Positions 1 through 8,097 of a DNA stretch of 64,000 nucleotides are shown here, piece by piece (the first letter of the stretch is position 1; the number at the start of each line of letters is the position of its first letter). Source of the stretch: Streptomyces calvus (lineage in GTDB: Bacteria > Actinomycetota > Actinomycetes > Streptomycetales > Streptomycetaceae); assembly GCF_006782915.1 (NCBI RefSeq), contig NZ_VCNP01000035.1:62001-126000 (forward strand). The letters are read 5' to 3'. A program made the translations under genes and the position numbers. The notes under the pieces were generated by a model. That model ran no database searches. It had not been told where the DNA came from and worked only from the letters and a program-made list of their open reading frames with translations.

Positions 1-1462
1 CCGCCCACGCGTCGGGCTGGACGCCGAGGCCGAGCAGGGTGAGGTAGCCGCCCCAGGAGCCGCCGGTGAGGACCAGCCGGTCCGGGTCGGCGAGGCCGGA
101 GCCGATCGCCCACTCGCGGACCGCGGCGATGTCCTCCAGCTCGATCAGACCCACCCGGTGCTTCAGCGCGTCGGTCCAGGCACGGCCGTAGCCGGTGGAG
201 CCGCGGTAGTTGACGCGGACGACCGCGTAACCGTGGTCGACCCAGGCCGCCGGGCCCGCCGCGAAGGAGTCGCTGTCGTGCCAGGTGGGGCCGCCGTGGA
301 TGTCGAAGACCGTCGGCAGCGGGCCGGTCGCGCCGGCCGGCTTCTGCACCAGGGCGTGGATCCGGCCGCCGGGGCCCTCCACCCACACGTCCTCCACCGG
401 CACCGAGCCGGGCGACTTCATCCCGGGCGGGTCCAGCACCACACCGCCCGTCGTGGAACGCACCGCCGGCGGTTCCGCCGCCGACGACCACAGGTACTCG
501 ACGCTGCCGTCCGGCCGGGCCGTCGCGCCGGAGACCGCGCCGCGCGGGGTGGGGATCTCCACCAGGCGGCGCTCGGCCAGGTCGTAGCGGAACAGCTCGC
601 CGCGCGCCTCGAAGCCGTGCGCGATGAGCAGGGCGGAGCCGTCCGGGTACCACTCGGCGCTCACGTCGCCGGGCAGCTCCAGCGCGAGGTCCGTCTGCTG
701 CCCCGTCGCCACGTCCCACACCATGGGCTCCCAGCGCCCGCGCCGCTGGTGGCCCACGAGCAGCCGGGTGTCACCCTCGACCGGCGCGAAGCCGAGCACC
801 TCCAGGCCGAGTTCCCGCGTGCCGCCCTCGGTGTCGTCGAGCTCGGCGACCGTGGTGCCGTCGGGACGCATCACGCGCAGCGCCGAGTGCATCGCGTCGC
901 CGTGCTCGGTGTGTTCCACGGCGATCAGCGAACCGTCGTGGGACAGGTCGCCGACGCCCGCCGACTCGCGGTGCCGGTACAGCTCCACCGGCGCCTCACC
1001 GGTGCGGGCCAGGTGGATCGTCGTACCGTCCTCGTCCGTGGAGCGGCCCACGACCGCCGTACGGCCGTCCCGGCCGAGCGCCAGACCGGCGGGGTAGGAC
1101 GGGTCCAGGCCCGGCGCGGCGAGTTCGTCCTCGCCGCCCGTGAAGCGCTGGCGGCGCCACACGCCGAACTCGTCGCCGTCCTTGTCGTCGAACCACCAGA
1201 TCCACTCGCCGTCCGGCGAGAGCACCCCGTCCGTCGTGCCGTTGGGCCGGTCCGTCACCTGGCGCTGCTCGCCCGTGGAGCGGTCCCAGGCGTACAGCTC
1301 GTACGTCCCCGTCGCGTTCGACACGAACAGGGAGCGGTCGGGGGCGTCCTCCGCCCAGTCGGGCAGGGACACCCGGGGCGCCCGGAAGCGCTTCTCCCAC
1401 TCGGGCATGTCCTCGGTCTGGTCCGGCCGGTCCGGCGCGTCGGACCCGTTGCTCTCAGTCAT
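1..1462 (-). CDS. S9 family prolyl oligopeptidase-like peptidase (partial)
   Basis: Serine peptidase of the prolyl oligopeptidase clan, expected to cleave short peptides in the cytoplasm. Translation from the ATG at 1462 starts MTESNGSDAPDRP and runs off the left edge after about 487 residues. The first ~350 residues are rich in beta-propeller signatures (SPDGEW, RPDGT, PDGSALL). An alpha/beta-hydrolase domain follows, with DIHGGP for the oxyanion hole, NYRGSTGYG, and the nucleophile elbow GGSWGGY with Ser at about residue 469. The Asp and His of the triad lie outside the window. There is no signal peptide. It is divergent from the SURF1 gene, 259 bp away. The family call is firm; substrate is unknown. 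Confidence 0.93.
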   Translation of the reverse strand, partial: MTESNGSDAPDRPDQTEDMPEWEKRFRAPRVSLPDWAEDAPDRSLFVSNATGTYELYAWDRSTGEQRQVTDRPNGTTDGVLSPDGEWIWWFDDKDGDEFGVWRRQRFTGGEDELAAPGLDPSYPAGLALGRDGRTAVVGRSTDEDGTTIHLARTGEAPVELYRHRESAGVGDLSHDGSLIAVEHTEHGDAMHSALRVMRPDGTTVAELDDTEGGTRELGLEVLGFAPVEGDTRLLVGHQRRGRWEPMVWDVATGQQTDLALELPGDVSAEWYPDGSALLIAHGFEARGELFRYDLAERRLVEIPTPRGAVSGATARPDGSVEYLWSSAAEPPAVRSTTGGVVLDPPGMKSPGSVPVEDVWVEGPGGRIHALVQKPAGATGPLPTVFDIHGGPTWHDSDSFAAGPAAWVDHGYAVVRVNYRGSTGYGRAWTDALKHRVGLIELEDIAAVREWAIGSGLADPDRLVLTGGSWGGYLTLLGLGVQPDAWA

Positions 1463-1603
1463 GGCCCCATACTGCCCGTCCCGGCGGACATCGCGCCGCC
1501 GAGGTCTCCAGCCTGTGGACAACTTCCACATGATCTTCCACCGGACCGTCCACGGCGCTGTCCACCGCGCCGTCCACCGCACCGTCCGCCCGACGGCCGC
1601 CCC

Positions 1604-1649
1604 GGCCCCGTCGGCCCGGCTCGTCCGGCCCCGTCGGCCCGGCTCGTCC
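1604..1649. repeat. 23-bp perfect tandem direct repeat
   Basis: Two adjacent identical 23-bp copies (1604-1626 and 1627-1649) lie in the 259-bp region between the divergent peptidase and SURF1 genes. Just upstream (about 1540-1590) is a weaker run of 12-bp imperfect repeats of the type CCGTCCACNGCG. There is no coding evidence. It probably arose by replication slippage in GC-rich DNA. Confidence 0.8.
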
Positions 1650-1708
1650 CTGCTCGTCCCGGCCCGTCGCGGGCGGACCCCGCGGGACGGGAACCGGCCG
1701 CGGACCCG

Positions 1709-1714
1709 TACCGT
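1709..1714 (+). promoter_or_regulatory. -10 hexamer of a putative leaderless promoter (SURF1)
   Basis: TACCGT fits TAnnnT and is exactly 7 nt from the GTG at 1722, the geometry of actinobacterial leaderless transcripts. No Shine-Dalgarno sequence is visible before this GTG. The -35 region is weak. Confidence 0.45.
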
Positions 1715-1721
1715 TGAGGGC

Positions 1722-2564
1722 GTGTACCGGTTTCTGCTGACGCCCCGCTGGTGGGGGATCAACGTCTTCGTGCTGCTCGCCATCCCCTTCTGCATCTTCA
1801 TGGGGTCGTGGCAGCTCGGCCGGTTCGAGGACCGGGTGGACGACCACCGCGACGCCGAGGCGCGGGTCACCTCCGACAAGCGGGAGGCGGCCAGGCCGCT
1901 GGACGAGCTGCTGCCCGTGACCAAGGCCACCTCCGGCAAGCAGACCACCGCGACCGGCCGGTACGACACCCAGCTCCTGGTGCCCGACCGGAAGCTGGAC
2001 GGCAAGGACGGCTACTACGTGCTGACCCTGCTGCGCACCGACGGCGGCCGGGCGCTCCCCGTCGTGAGGGGCTGGCTGCCCGGCGACCCCGACCCGGCGG
2101 AGGTGCCCGCGGCGCCCACCGGCGAGGTCACCGTCACCGGCGCGCTCCAGGCGTCCGAGACCCCGGGCAACAACGGCGTCAGCGCCCGCGGCGGCCTGCC
2201 GGCCGGCCAGACGGCCGCGATCAGCGCGGCGTCACTGGTCAACCTGGTGCCGTACGACGTCCACGACGCGTGGGTCACGCTCAACCGCGGGGACGCGGGG
2301 ATGAAGGCGGTGCCGGCGACCGCGCCCGGCGGCACGGGGCTCGACCTGAAGGCGTTCCAGAACCTGGGCTACACCGCCGAGTGGTTCGCCTTCGTGGGCT
2401 TCGTGGTCTTCATGTGGTTCCGGCTGCTGCGCCGCGAGCTGGAGTTCGCCCGCGACGCGGAGCTGGGGCTGCTCCCCGAGGAGGAGCGGGAACGGCCCGA
2501 GCGGGAACGGCAGGAACAGCACGAGCGGCGCGAGACGAAGCCGTCGAGCCCTTCCGGGGTCTGA
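1722..2564 (+). CDS. SURF1 family cytochrome c oxidase assembly protein
   Basis: SURF1/Shy1 proteins help insert heme into, and assemble, the aa3-type cytochrome oxidase at the membrane. The 280-residue product has the family layout: TM helix at about 12-30 (WWGINVFVLLAIPFCIFMG, followed by SWQLGR), an extracytoplasmic domain with GRYDTQ, VVRGWLPGD and the second TM at about 217-236 (TAEWFAFVGFVVFMWF). The charged C-terminal tail is Glu/Arg-rich. GTG 1722 is chosen because it starts directly before the first TM and sits 7 nt after a -10-like hexamer; longer in-frame extensions are low-complexity Pro/Arg. Monocistronic, convergent with the gene ending at 2686. Confidence 0.92.
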   Translation: MYRFLLTPRWWGINVFVLLAIPFCIFMGSWQLGRFEDRVDDHRDAEARVTSDKREAARPLDELLPVTKATSGKQTTATGRYDTQLLVPDRKLDGKDGYYVLTLLRTDGGRALPVVRGWLPGDPDPAEVPAAPTGEVTVTGALQASETPGNNGVSARGGLPAGQTAAISAASLVNLVPYDVHDAWVTLNRGDAGMKAVPATAPGGTGLDLKAFQNLGYTAEWFAFVGFVVFMWFRLLRRELEFARDAELGLLPEEERERPERERQEQHERRETKPSSPSGV

Positions 2565-2606
2565 ACGTCGAGCCGCTGCGGGCCCGAACGTCGACTTCGC
2601 CCGGGG

Positions 2607-2684
2607 GTCCGAGCGCCGGAGAGGCGACCGGCGGGCGGTCCCCCCGGAGGTCCGAACGCCGGAGAGGCGACCGGCGGGCGGTCC
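2607..2684. repeat. 35-bp direct repeat (two copies)
   Basis: Copies at 2607-2641 and 2650-2684 differ at one base and fill the gap between two convergent genes. The second copy ends just before the stop codon of the minus-strand gene at 2686. The function is unknown; it may contribute to termination, but there is no clean hairpin. Confidence 0.75.
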
Positions 2685-2685
2685 G

Positions 2686-4293
2686 TCACATCGCCGTCAG
2701 CAGTCCCGTCCAGTAGACCGTGCCCGTGCAGGCGTTGCTCACCGTGGTCGTGGCCGAGCTCGACCCCGTGGACGCCGTGTACGTCACCGCCACGCTGCCG
2801 TCGGTGGTGCCGTCCTCCCTGACCAGCTGGGTTGTCGTACCGCTGTCCGTGCCGGTGGAGGTACCGCTCGTGGTGGTCGGGGGGTCGCTGGGGGACGGGT
2901 CGGACGAGGGGCCTCCGGTGCCGCCGCCCGTCTCCTCGCCCGGGGCGGGACAGGGCTGGGAGGGCACCCAGGCGAACCGCACCTCGTAGGCCGCGCCCGG
3001 CTTGAGGACCAGTTGCGCCGCTTCCAGGGACGGGTCGGGCAGCCCGGCCGCCGCGTCGCCCGCCACGTGCCGCATCGATCCCACCGCGGCGGGATCGGCG
3101 GCGCCCTGCGGGGTCGCGCCGACGACACCCGGGCCGTCGACGGTACAGCTCGCGCCGGAGACGTTGGTGACGCGGAAGGAGCCGTAGACCGCGCCCGTGG
3201 AGTCGGGGGCGGCGGTGCTCGCGGCCGCCGGGCCCAGCTCGGCGGCGGTGCAGGCGGGTACGCCGGACGCGGTGCCGGCCGAGGGGCCGGCGCCCTCGGT
3301 CGTCCCCGAGCCGGAAGAGGTGCTTGCGCCCTCCTCCTTGTCCTTGTCCTTCTTGTCGCCCTTGCCGCTGCCCTCGACCTCGTCGGAGGGGCCGCCCGTG
3401 GTGCTCTCGCCGCCGTCGGTGCCCTTGCCCGAGCCGGTGCCGCCCTGGGCCTGCGAGGCGTGGCCGACGGCGGACGGGTTGGCGTCGGGGCCGCCGGTGG
3501 AGGAGACGTGGACCAGGGCGGGCACGGCGGTGCCGAGGAAGAGCGCGGCGGCGGCCGCGCCGACGAGCGCCTGGCGCTTGCGCGCGCGGCGGGCGGGGAC
3601 GGCTCTGCGCAGGTAGTCCAGGGTGCCGTCGCTCGGTTCCACCTCGCGCACCGCCTGATGCAGCAGGGTGCGCAGTTCCAGCTCGTCCGGGTCGAGCCCG
3701 TCGGGGCTCTGTTCGTCCAGGCCGTGGTTCACAGTTCCGTTCCCAGCGTGCGTGTGCTTCGGCTCCTGCTCGCGCGGCGTCACGAGCGCGTGCAGCCGCG
3801 TGCCGTGCGGCCCCGTGCCGTACGGCCGTGCCGGTCCCTCGGGCTCGTCCCCCGACCCGGCGGCGGACGCGCCCCGGGATCCGGGCGCGGGCGAGGCCCC
3901 GTCGTGCGCGGACTCCGTCCCGGGCCCGTCCGTGGCCCCCGCCGCCTCTCCCGGCGCGGACGCGGTCCCGCCCTCCCGCGCGGGCCCCGGCGCAGGTGAG
4001 GCCCCGCTCTCCGGCTCGAAGCCCGGCGCGGATGGGCCCCCGTACTCGGAACCCGACGCGGACGAGCCCTCGTTCCCCGGCTCGAAGCCCGACGCGGACG
4101 AGCCCCCGTTCCCGGAACCCGACGCGGACGAGCCCCCGTTCCCGGAACCCGACGCGGACGAGCCCCCGTTCTCCGGCTCGGAACTCGGCGCAGGCGAGGC
4201 CATCGCCCCGCCGCCGGGCTCCCGCGCGGCGTCCGGGGAGCGCGGGCCCTGCGGCTCGCGCTCCTCGCGCCGCGCGTCGTTGCCGTCGCTCAT
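2686..4293 (-). CDS. Sigma-linked single-pass membrane protein with low-complexity N-terminus
   Basis: A 535-residue protein. The ATG overlaps the stop of the upstream sigma factor gene by 4 nt (ATGA), which fixes the start and implies translational coupling. Residues 1-170 are Gly/Ser/Pro/Glu-rich with repeated GGSSASG-type blocks, encoded by ~30-bp DNA repeats at about 4010-4190. At ~190-235 is a helical segment (LRTLLHQAVREVEPSDGTLDYLRRAVP), then a basic stretch and one TM at about 241-261. An extracytoplasmic Ser/Thr/Gly linker and a C-terminal beta-rich domain (VTNVSGASCTVDGPGVVG) follow, resembling DUF4232-like folds. No anti-sigma zinc motif (HxxxCxxC) is present. Location suggests it modulates the sigma factor; this is inference. 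Confidence 0.75.
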   Translation of the reverse strand: MSDGNDARREEREPQGPRSPDAAREPGGGAMASPAPSSEPENGGSSASGSGNGGSSASGSGNGGSSASGFEPGNEGSSASGSEYGGPSAPGFEPESGASPAPGPAREGGTASAPGEAAGATDGPGTESAHDGASPAPGSRGASAAGSGDEPEGPARPYGTGPHGTRLHALVTPREQEPKHTHAGNGTVNHGLDEQSPDGLDPDELELRTLLHQAVREVEPSDGTLDYLRRAVPARRARKRQALVGAAAAALFLGTAVPALVHVSSTGGPDANPSAVGHASQAQGGTGSGKGTDGGESTTGGPSDEVEGSGKGDKKDKDKEEGASTSSGSGTTEGAGPSAGTASGVPACTAAELGPAAASTAAPDSTGAVYGSFRVTNVSGASCTVDGPGVVGATPQGAADPAAVGSMRHVAGDAAAGLPDPSLEAAQLVLKPGAAYEVRFAWVPSQPCPAPGEETGGGTGGPSSDPSPSDPPTTTSGTSTGTDSGTTTQLVREDGTTDGSVAVTYTASTGSSSATTTVSNACTGTVYWTGLLTAM

Positions 4294-4961
4294 GCCGGGG
4301 CCTCCATGGCCAGGCGCAGCGCCGCGATCCCGCGTGAGCCGTACGCCTTCACCGAGCCCAGCGAGATGCCGAGCGTCTCGGCGACCTGGGCCTCGGTCAT
4401 GTCCGCGAAGTAGCGCAGCACCAGCACCTCGCGCTGCCGGCGCTGGAGCCCTTTCATCGCCTGGATGAGGGAGTCCCGCTCCAGCTGGTCGTAGGCGCCC
4501 TCCTCCGCGCTCGCCATGTCGGGCATGGGCTTGGAGAGCAGCTTGAGGCCGAGGATGCGGCGGCGCAGCGCGGAGCGCGAGAGGTTGACGACCGTCTGAC
4601 GCAGGTACGCCAGGGTCTTCTCGGGGTCGCGGACGCGTTTGCGGGCCGAGTGGACTCGGATGAACGCCTCCTGGACGACGTCCTCGCAGGAGGCGGTGTC
4701 GTCGAGGAGGAGCGCCGCGAGGCCCAGCAGCGAGCGGTAGTGCGCGCGGTAGGTCTCGGTGAGGTGGTCGACCGTGGTGCCGGCCGCCACGAGGTCGTCG
4801 GCGCCGTCACGCTGACCGGGAATGCGGGCGGGGCGCGCTGCGGGCATGGGCGCGATCACCGGCATGCCGCCGGACGCGCCGGGCATGCGGGGTCGGAGTG
4901 CCTGGCGGGGCGGCCGGAGGGCCGGGCCACGCGGCGCTGTGAAGTCGAGTACCTCAGCCAC
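4290..4961 (-). CDS. ECF-type RNA polymerase sigma factor (SigE family)
   Basis: A 223-residue group 4 sigma factor. Region 2 is at about 64-115 (TETYRAHYRSLLGLAALLLDD, CEDVVQEAFIRVHSA) and region 4 at about 165-215 (QRREVLVLRYFADMTEAQVAETLGISLGSVKAYGSRG), the recognition helix for the -35 element. The start is GTG 4961 (MAEVLDFTAP after formyl-Met); no good ribosome site is adjacent, so a downstream start is possible. The N-terminal ~55 residues are a Pro/Arg-rich extension not part of the sigma fold. Co-translated with the membrane protein at 2686-4293, so the pair probably acts as a cell-surface signalling unit. Confidence 0.92.
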   Translation of the reverse strand: MAEVLDFTAPRGPALRPPRQALRPRMPGASGGMPVIAPMPAARPARIPGQRDGADDLVAAGTTVDHLTETYRAHYRSLLGLAALLLDDTASCEDVVQEAFIRVHSARKRVRDPEKTLAYLRQTVVNLSRSALRRRILGLKLLSKPMPDMASAEEGAYDQLERDSLIQAMKGLQRRQREVLVLRYFADMTEAQVAETLGISLGSVKAYGSRGIAALRLAMEAPA

Positions 4962-5201
4962 GCCAGTTGGACACGCTTCCCCCGGTAAGGGTTGTACGTG
5001 CCGGGCGTCACTTCTGCGGCGGCCGGTGCGACCGGCCGCCCGCCCGCGTCAGGCAGCACCGCCGGCAGCACCTCGTATGCCTTCATGCGTCCCGCTCTTC
5101 CCCTGTGTCCCATGTGAACGGGCGTCCCCACGCCCGGCTCCAGGCGTCCCCACGCCCGGAAGGCATCGTCCCCGCGCCCCCAAAGGGTGACCGCAAAGAC
5201 G
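4962..5201. other. Upstream region of the sigma factor gene, no gene recognised
   Basis: About 240 bp between the sigma factor start and the asd terminator. It should hold the promoter of the sigma operon. Short imperfect repeats of GTCCCCACGCCC are visible at about 5125-5160. No RNA gene or riboswitch was recognised. Confidence 0.5.
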
Positions 5202-5237
5202 CTCCCCGCCCCCCGCTTGGTTGCGGGGGGCGGGGAG
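5202..5237 (-). terminator. Hairpin terminator after ask-asd
   Basis: Perfect 15-bp inverted repeat (5202-5216 with 5223-5237) around a 6-nt loop TTGGTT, almost pure G/C. It lies about 185 bp beyond the asd stop and before the sigma operon in the direction of transcription. There is no U tract, as is common in Streptomyces. Confidence 0.75.
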
Positions 5238-5421
5238 GTGAATCCTCGTGCCGTGCTCGTGCTGTGCTCGTTGTCGTGCCCGCGCCCGTGCCATCCTCAG
5301 CTGCCGGACCGGCACGTTCAAGCCTCGGTTGCCCGGTCGGCACGTTCGAGCGCGCCCGGAGGAACGGAATCACGACTCCTCCACAGATCCTACAAATGAT
5401 TCCTTCGTGATCCAGAACTTT

Positions 5422-6504
5422 TCAGCGCTCGGCCACGAGCAGTTCGGCGATCTGCGCGGTGTTGAGGGCCGCGCCCTTGCGCAGGTTGTCCCCGCACACG
5501 AAGAGCTCCAGGGCCGTGGGGTCGTCCAGGGCCCGCCGTACCCGTCCGACCCACGTCGGGTCGGTGCCGACCACGTCGGCCGGGGTGGGGAACTCGCCCG
5601 CGGCCGGATTGTCGAACAGCACCACACCGGGGGCGGTGGCGAGGATCTCGCGCGCCTTGTCGACGGTGACCTCGCCCTCGAAGCGGGCGTGCACGGTGAG
5701 GGAGTGCGTGGTGACCACGGGGACGCGGACGCAGGTGACCGCCACGGGCAGCGCGGGCAGGCCCAGGATCTTGCGGGACTCGTCCCGGACCTTCATCTCC
5801 TCCGAGGACCAGCCGTCCTCGCGCAGCGACCCGGCCCACGGCACGACGTTCAGCGCGACCGGCTCCGGGAACGGCCCGGTGTTGTCGCCGACGGCCCGCC
5901 GTACGTCACCGGGGCTGGTCCCCAGTTCCGTACCGGCGACCAGCGACAGCTGCTCGCGCAGGGTGCGCACGCCCGCGTGCCCGGCGCCGCTGACCGCCTG
6001 GTACGAGGAGACGACCAGCTCGCGCAGGCCGAACTCGGCGTGCAGCGCACCCAGCGCGACGATCATCGACAGGGTGGTGCAGTTCGGGTTGGCGACGATC
6101 CCGCGCGGGCGCGTCCGCACGGCGTGCGGGTTGACCTCGGGAACGACGAGCGGCACGTCCGGGTCCATGCGGAAGGCGCCGGAGTTGTCGACCACCACCG
6201 CGCCGCGCGCGGCGGCGAGCGGCGCCCACCGCTCGGCGACCTCGTCGGGGACGTCGAACAGGGCGATGTCGACCCCGTCGAAGGCTTCCTCGGTGAGCGC
6301 GACGACCTCGGTCTCCTCACCGCGCACGGCCAGCTTGCGGCCGGCCGAGCGCGGGGAGGCGATCAGTCGGATCTCGCCCCAGACGTCCGCCCGCTGGGAC
6401 AGGATCTGGAGCATGACCGTGCCGACGGCACCGGTCGCGCCCACGACCGCGAGCGTCGGCCGTCCCGTCCGTCCGGCCTCTGCGGGCCGTGCGGTGTGGG
6501 CCAT
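5422..6504 (-). CDS. asd: Aspartate-semialdehyde dehydrogenase
   Basis: Reduces L-aspartyl-4-phosphate to L-aspartate-4-semialdehyde with NADPH, the second step of lysine, methionine, threonine and diaminopimelate synthesis. 360 residues. The NADP-binding motif VVGATGAVG is near residue 20, the substrate/catalytic motif NPNCTTLSM has Cys at about 142, and SYQAVSGAG and the C-terminal FVCGDNLRKGAALN are present. The start ATG overlaps the ask stop (TGATG, 1 nt), so the two genes are translationally coupled. The first ~17 residues before LAVVGATG are an extension relative to short family members. Confidence 0.97.
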   Translation of the reverse strand: MAHTARPAEAGRTGRPTLAVVGATGAVGTVMLQILSQRADVWGEIRLIASPRSAGRKLAVRGEETEVVALTEEAFDGVDIALFDVPDEVAERWAPLAAARGAVVVDNSGAFRMDPDVPLVVPEVNPHAVRTRPRGIVANPNCTTLSMIVALGALHAEFGLRELVVSSYQAVSGAGHAGVRTLREQLSLVAGTELGTSPGDVRRAVGDNTGPFPEPVALNVVPWAGSLREDGWSSEEMKVRDESRKILGLPALPVAVTCVRVPVVTTHSLTVHARFEGEVTVDKAREILATAPGVVLFDNPAAGEFPTPADVVGTDPTWVGRVRRALDDPTALELFVCGDNLRKGAALNTAQIAELLVAER

Positions 6505-7781
6505 CAGCGGCCGGTGCCTCCGTAGACGACGGCCTCGTCGCTGTCGGAGTCGAGACCGAAGGCGGAGTGCACGGCGCGCACGGCCTCCGGGACGTCGTCC
6601 TTGCGGGTGACGACCGAGATGCGGATCTCGGAGGTCGAGATCAGCTCGATGTTCACGCCGGCGTCGCTGAGCGCGGTGAAGAAGTCGGCGGTGACGCCCG
6701 GGTTGGTCTTCATACCGGCGCCGACCAGCGAGATCTTGCCGATCTGGTCGTCGTAGCGCAGGGAGTCGAAGCCGATGGCGCCCTTGTTCTTCTCCAGGGC
6801 GTCGATGGCCTTGCGGCCCTCGGTCTTCGGCAGCGTGAAGGAGATGTCGGTCAGGCCCGTGGAGGCGGCGGACACGTTCTGCACGACCATGTCGATGTTG
6901 ATCTCGGCATCGGCGATCGTGCGGAAGATCGCGGCGGCCTCGCCGGGCTTGTCCGGCACTCCGACGACCGTGACCTTGGCCTCGGAGGTGTCGTGCGCGA
7001 CACCGGAGATGAGAGCCTGCTCCACCTGCTTGTCCCCTTGCTTCATCGGCTCGCTGCTGACCCACGTGCCCTGGAGTCCGCTGAAGGACGAGCGGACGTG
7101 GATCGGGATGTTGTACCGGCGGGCGTACTCCACGCAGCGGTGGAGCAGCACCTTGGACCCGGAGGCCGCCAGTTCGAGCATGTCCTCGAACGCGATCCAG
7201 TCGATCTTCCGGGCCTTCTTCACCACGCGCGGGTCGGCGGTGAACACACCGTCGACGTCCGTGTAGATCTCGCACACCTCGGCGTCGAGCGCGGCGGCGA
7301 GGGCGACGGCGGTGGTGTCGGAGCCGCCGCGGCCGAGCGTGGTGATGTCCTTGGTGTCCTGGCTGACGCCCTGGAAACCGGCGACGATGGCGATGTTGCC
7401 CTCGTCCACCGAGGCCTTGATCCGGCCCGGCGTGACATCGATGATGCGGGCTTTGTTGTGGACCGAGTCGGTGATGACACCTGCCTGGCTGCCGGTGAAG
7501 CTCTGGGCGTTGTGGCCCAGGTTCTTGATCGCCATGGCCAGCAGGGCCATGGAGATCCGCTCTCCGGCGGTCAGCAGCATGTCGAGCTCGCGCCCGGCAG
7601 GGATCGGGGAAACCTGCTCGGCGAGATCGATCAGCTCGTCCGTCGTGTCGCCCATCGCGGAAACCACGGCGACCACCTGGTGGCCGTTCTTCTTGGCTTC
7701 CACGATCCGCTTGGCGACGCGCTTGATGCCTTCGGCATCGGCTACGGAGGAGCCTCCGTACTTCTGCACGACAAGGCCCAC
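6504..7781 (-). CDS. ask: Aspartate kinase (aspartokinase)
   Basis: Phosphorylates L-aspartate, the committed step of the aspartate family. 425 residues from GTG 7781 (MGLVVQKYGGSSVADAEG). The kinase domain carries KYGGSSV at 7-13, FQGVSQDTKDITTLGRGGSDTTAVALA, and the C-terminal third holds two ACT domains (VTVVGVPDKPGEAAAIF and ISLVGAGMKTNPGVTADFF) that bind Lys/Thr for feedback inhibition. The length and the probable internal start at codon 253 match the alpha2beta2 LysC type known in Corynebacterium and Streptomyces. An upstream in-frame start gives a basic extension and is less likely. First gene of the ask-asd operon. Confidence 0.96.
   Translation of the reverse strand: MGLVVQKYGGSSVADAEGIKRVAKRIVEAKKNGHQVVAVVSAMGDTTDELIDLAEQVSPIPAGRELDMLLTAGERISMALLAMAIKNLGHNAQSFTGSQAGVITDSVHNKARIIDVTPGRIKASVDEGNIAIVAGFQGVSQDTKDITTLGRGGSDTTAVALAAALDAEVCEIYTDVDGVFTADPRVVKKARKIDWIAFEDMLELAASGSKVLLHRCVEYARRYNIPIHVRSSFSGLQGTWVSSEPMKQGDKQVEQALISGVAHDTSEAKVTVVGVPDKPGEAAAIFRTIADAEINIDMVVQNVSAASTGLTDISFTLPKTEGRKAIDALEKNKGAIGFDSLRYDDQIGKISLVGAGMKTNPGVTADFFTALSDAGVNIELISTSEIRISVVTRKDDVPEAVRAVHSAFGLDSDSDEAVVYGGTGR
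7023..7039 (-). promoter_or_regulatory. Internal ribosome site and GTG start for aspartokinase beta subunit
   Basis: Within ask, AAGGGG (7034-7039, read on the minus strand) stands 8 nt before an in-frame GTG (7023-7025, codon 253). Initiation there would give a 173-residue protein beginning MEQALISGVAHDTSEAKV, the same size and position as the separate regulatory beta subunit of C. glutamicum LysC (family knowledge). The use of this site here is inference. Confidence 0.6.
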
Positions 7782-8097
7782 GTGCGCTCCTCGCTCAGTC
7801 CGTCGTTTTCCACGGTCCGTACACATGTGTGCAGGGCGTGGTCGGCTGTCAGTCTATCGACCGTCCGAAAATCCCCTTGGTGATATCGCATGGTGAGATC
7901 CGGTCGCTCGCGCTGGGGCTCATGCCCATCCAGGCGCCAGGCACTCGGAAAAGCGACCCGTGTCACATTCCCGGGAGTCCTCCGCCGACCGGTCCGCCAA
8001 CCCCCGCCTGCCTGTTGCGGCACTCCGCTCGCCACGGCCCCGCGATGCGCATGAACATGCCATCGCCACCCCCGCCCCCCGAGAGAGGTGTTGCCCC
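7782..8097. other. Divergent upstream region of ask and the M23 peptidase
   Basis: 316 bp between divergent genes that should carry both promoters. I looked for a c-di-AMP (ydaO) riboswitch, often found before Streptomyces cell-wall hydrolase genes, and did not find its conserved blocks. No RNA gene was recognised. Confidence 0.4.

Noticed and set aside
158..1717. A long open frame on the plus strand opposite the S9 peptidase
   Set aside because: Its translation is Arg/Gly/Ala/Val-rich noise; the minus-strand peptidase has clear family motifs. Same for other long antisense frames over ask, clpB, fba, MFS and spermidine synthase regions: GC-rich DNA leaves several frames open.
7782..8097. c-di-AMP (ydaO) riboswitch before the M23 peptidase gene
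   Set aside because: None of the conserved ydaO sequence blocks can be recognised; ordinary GC-rich leader.
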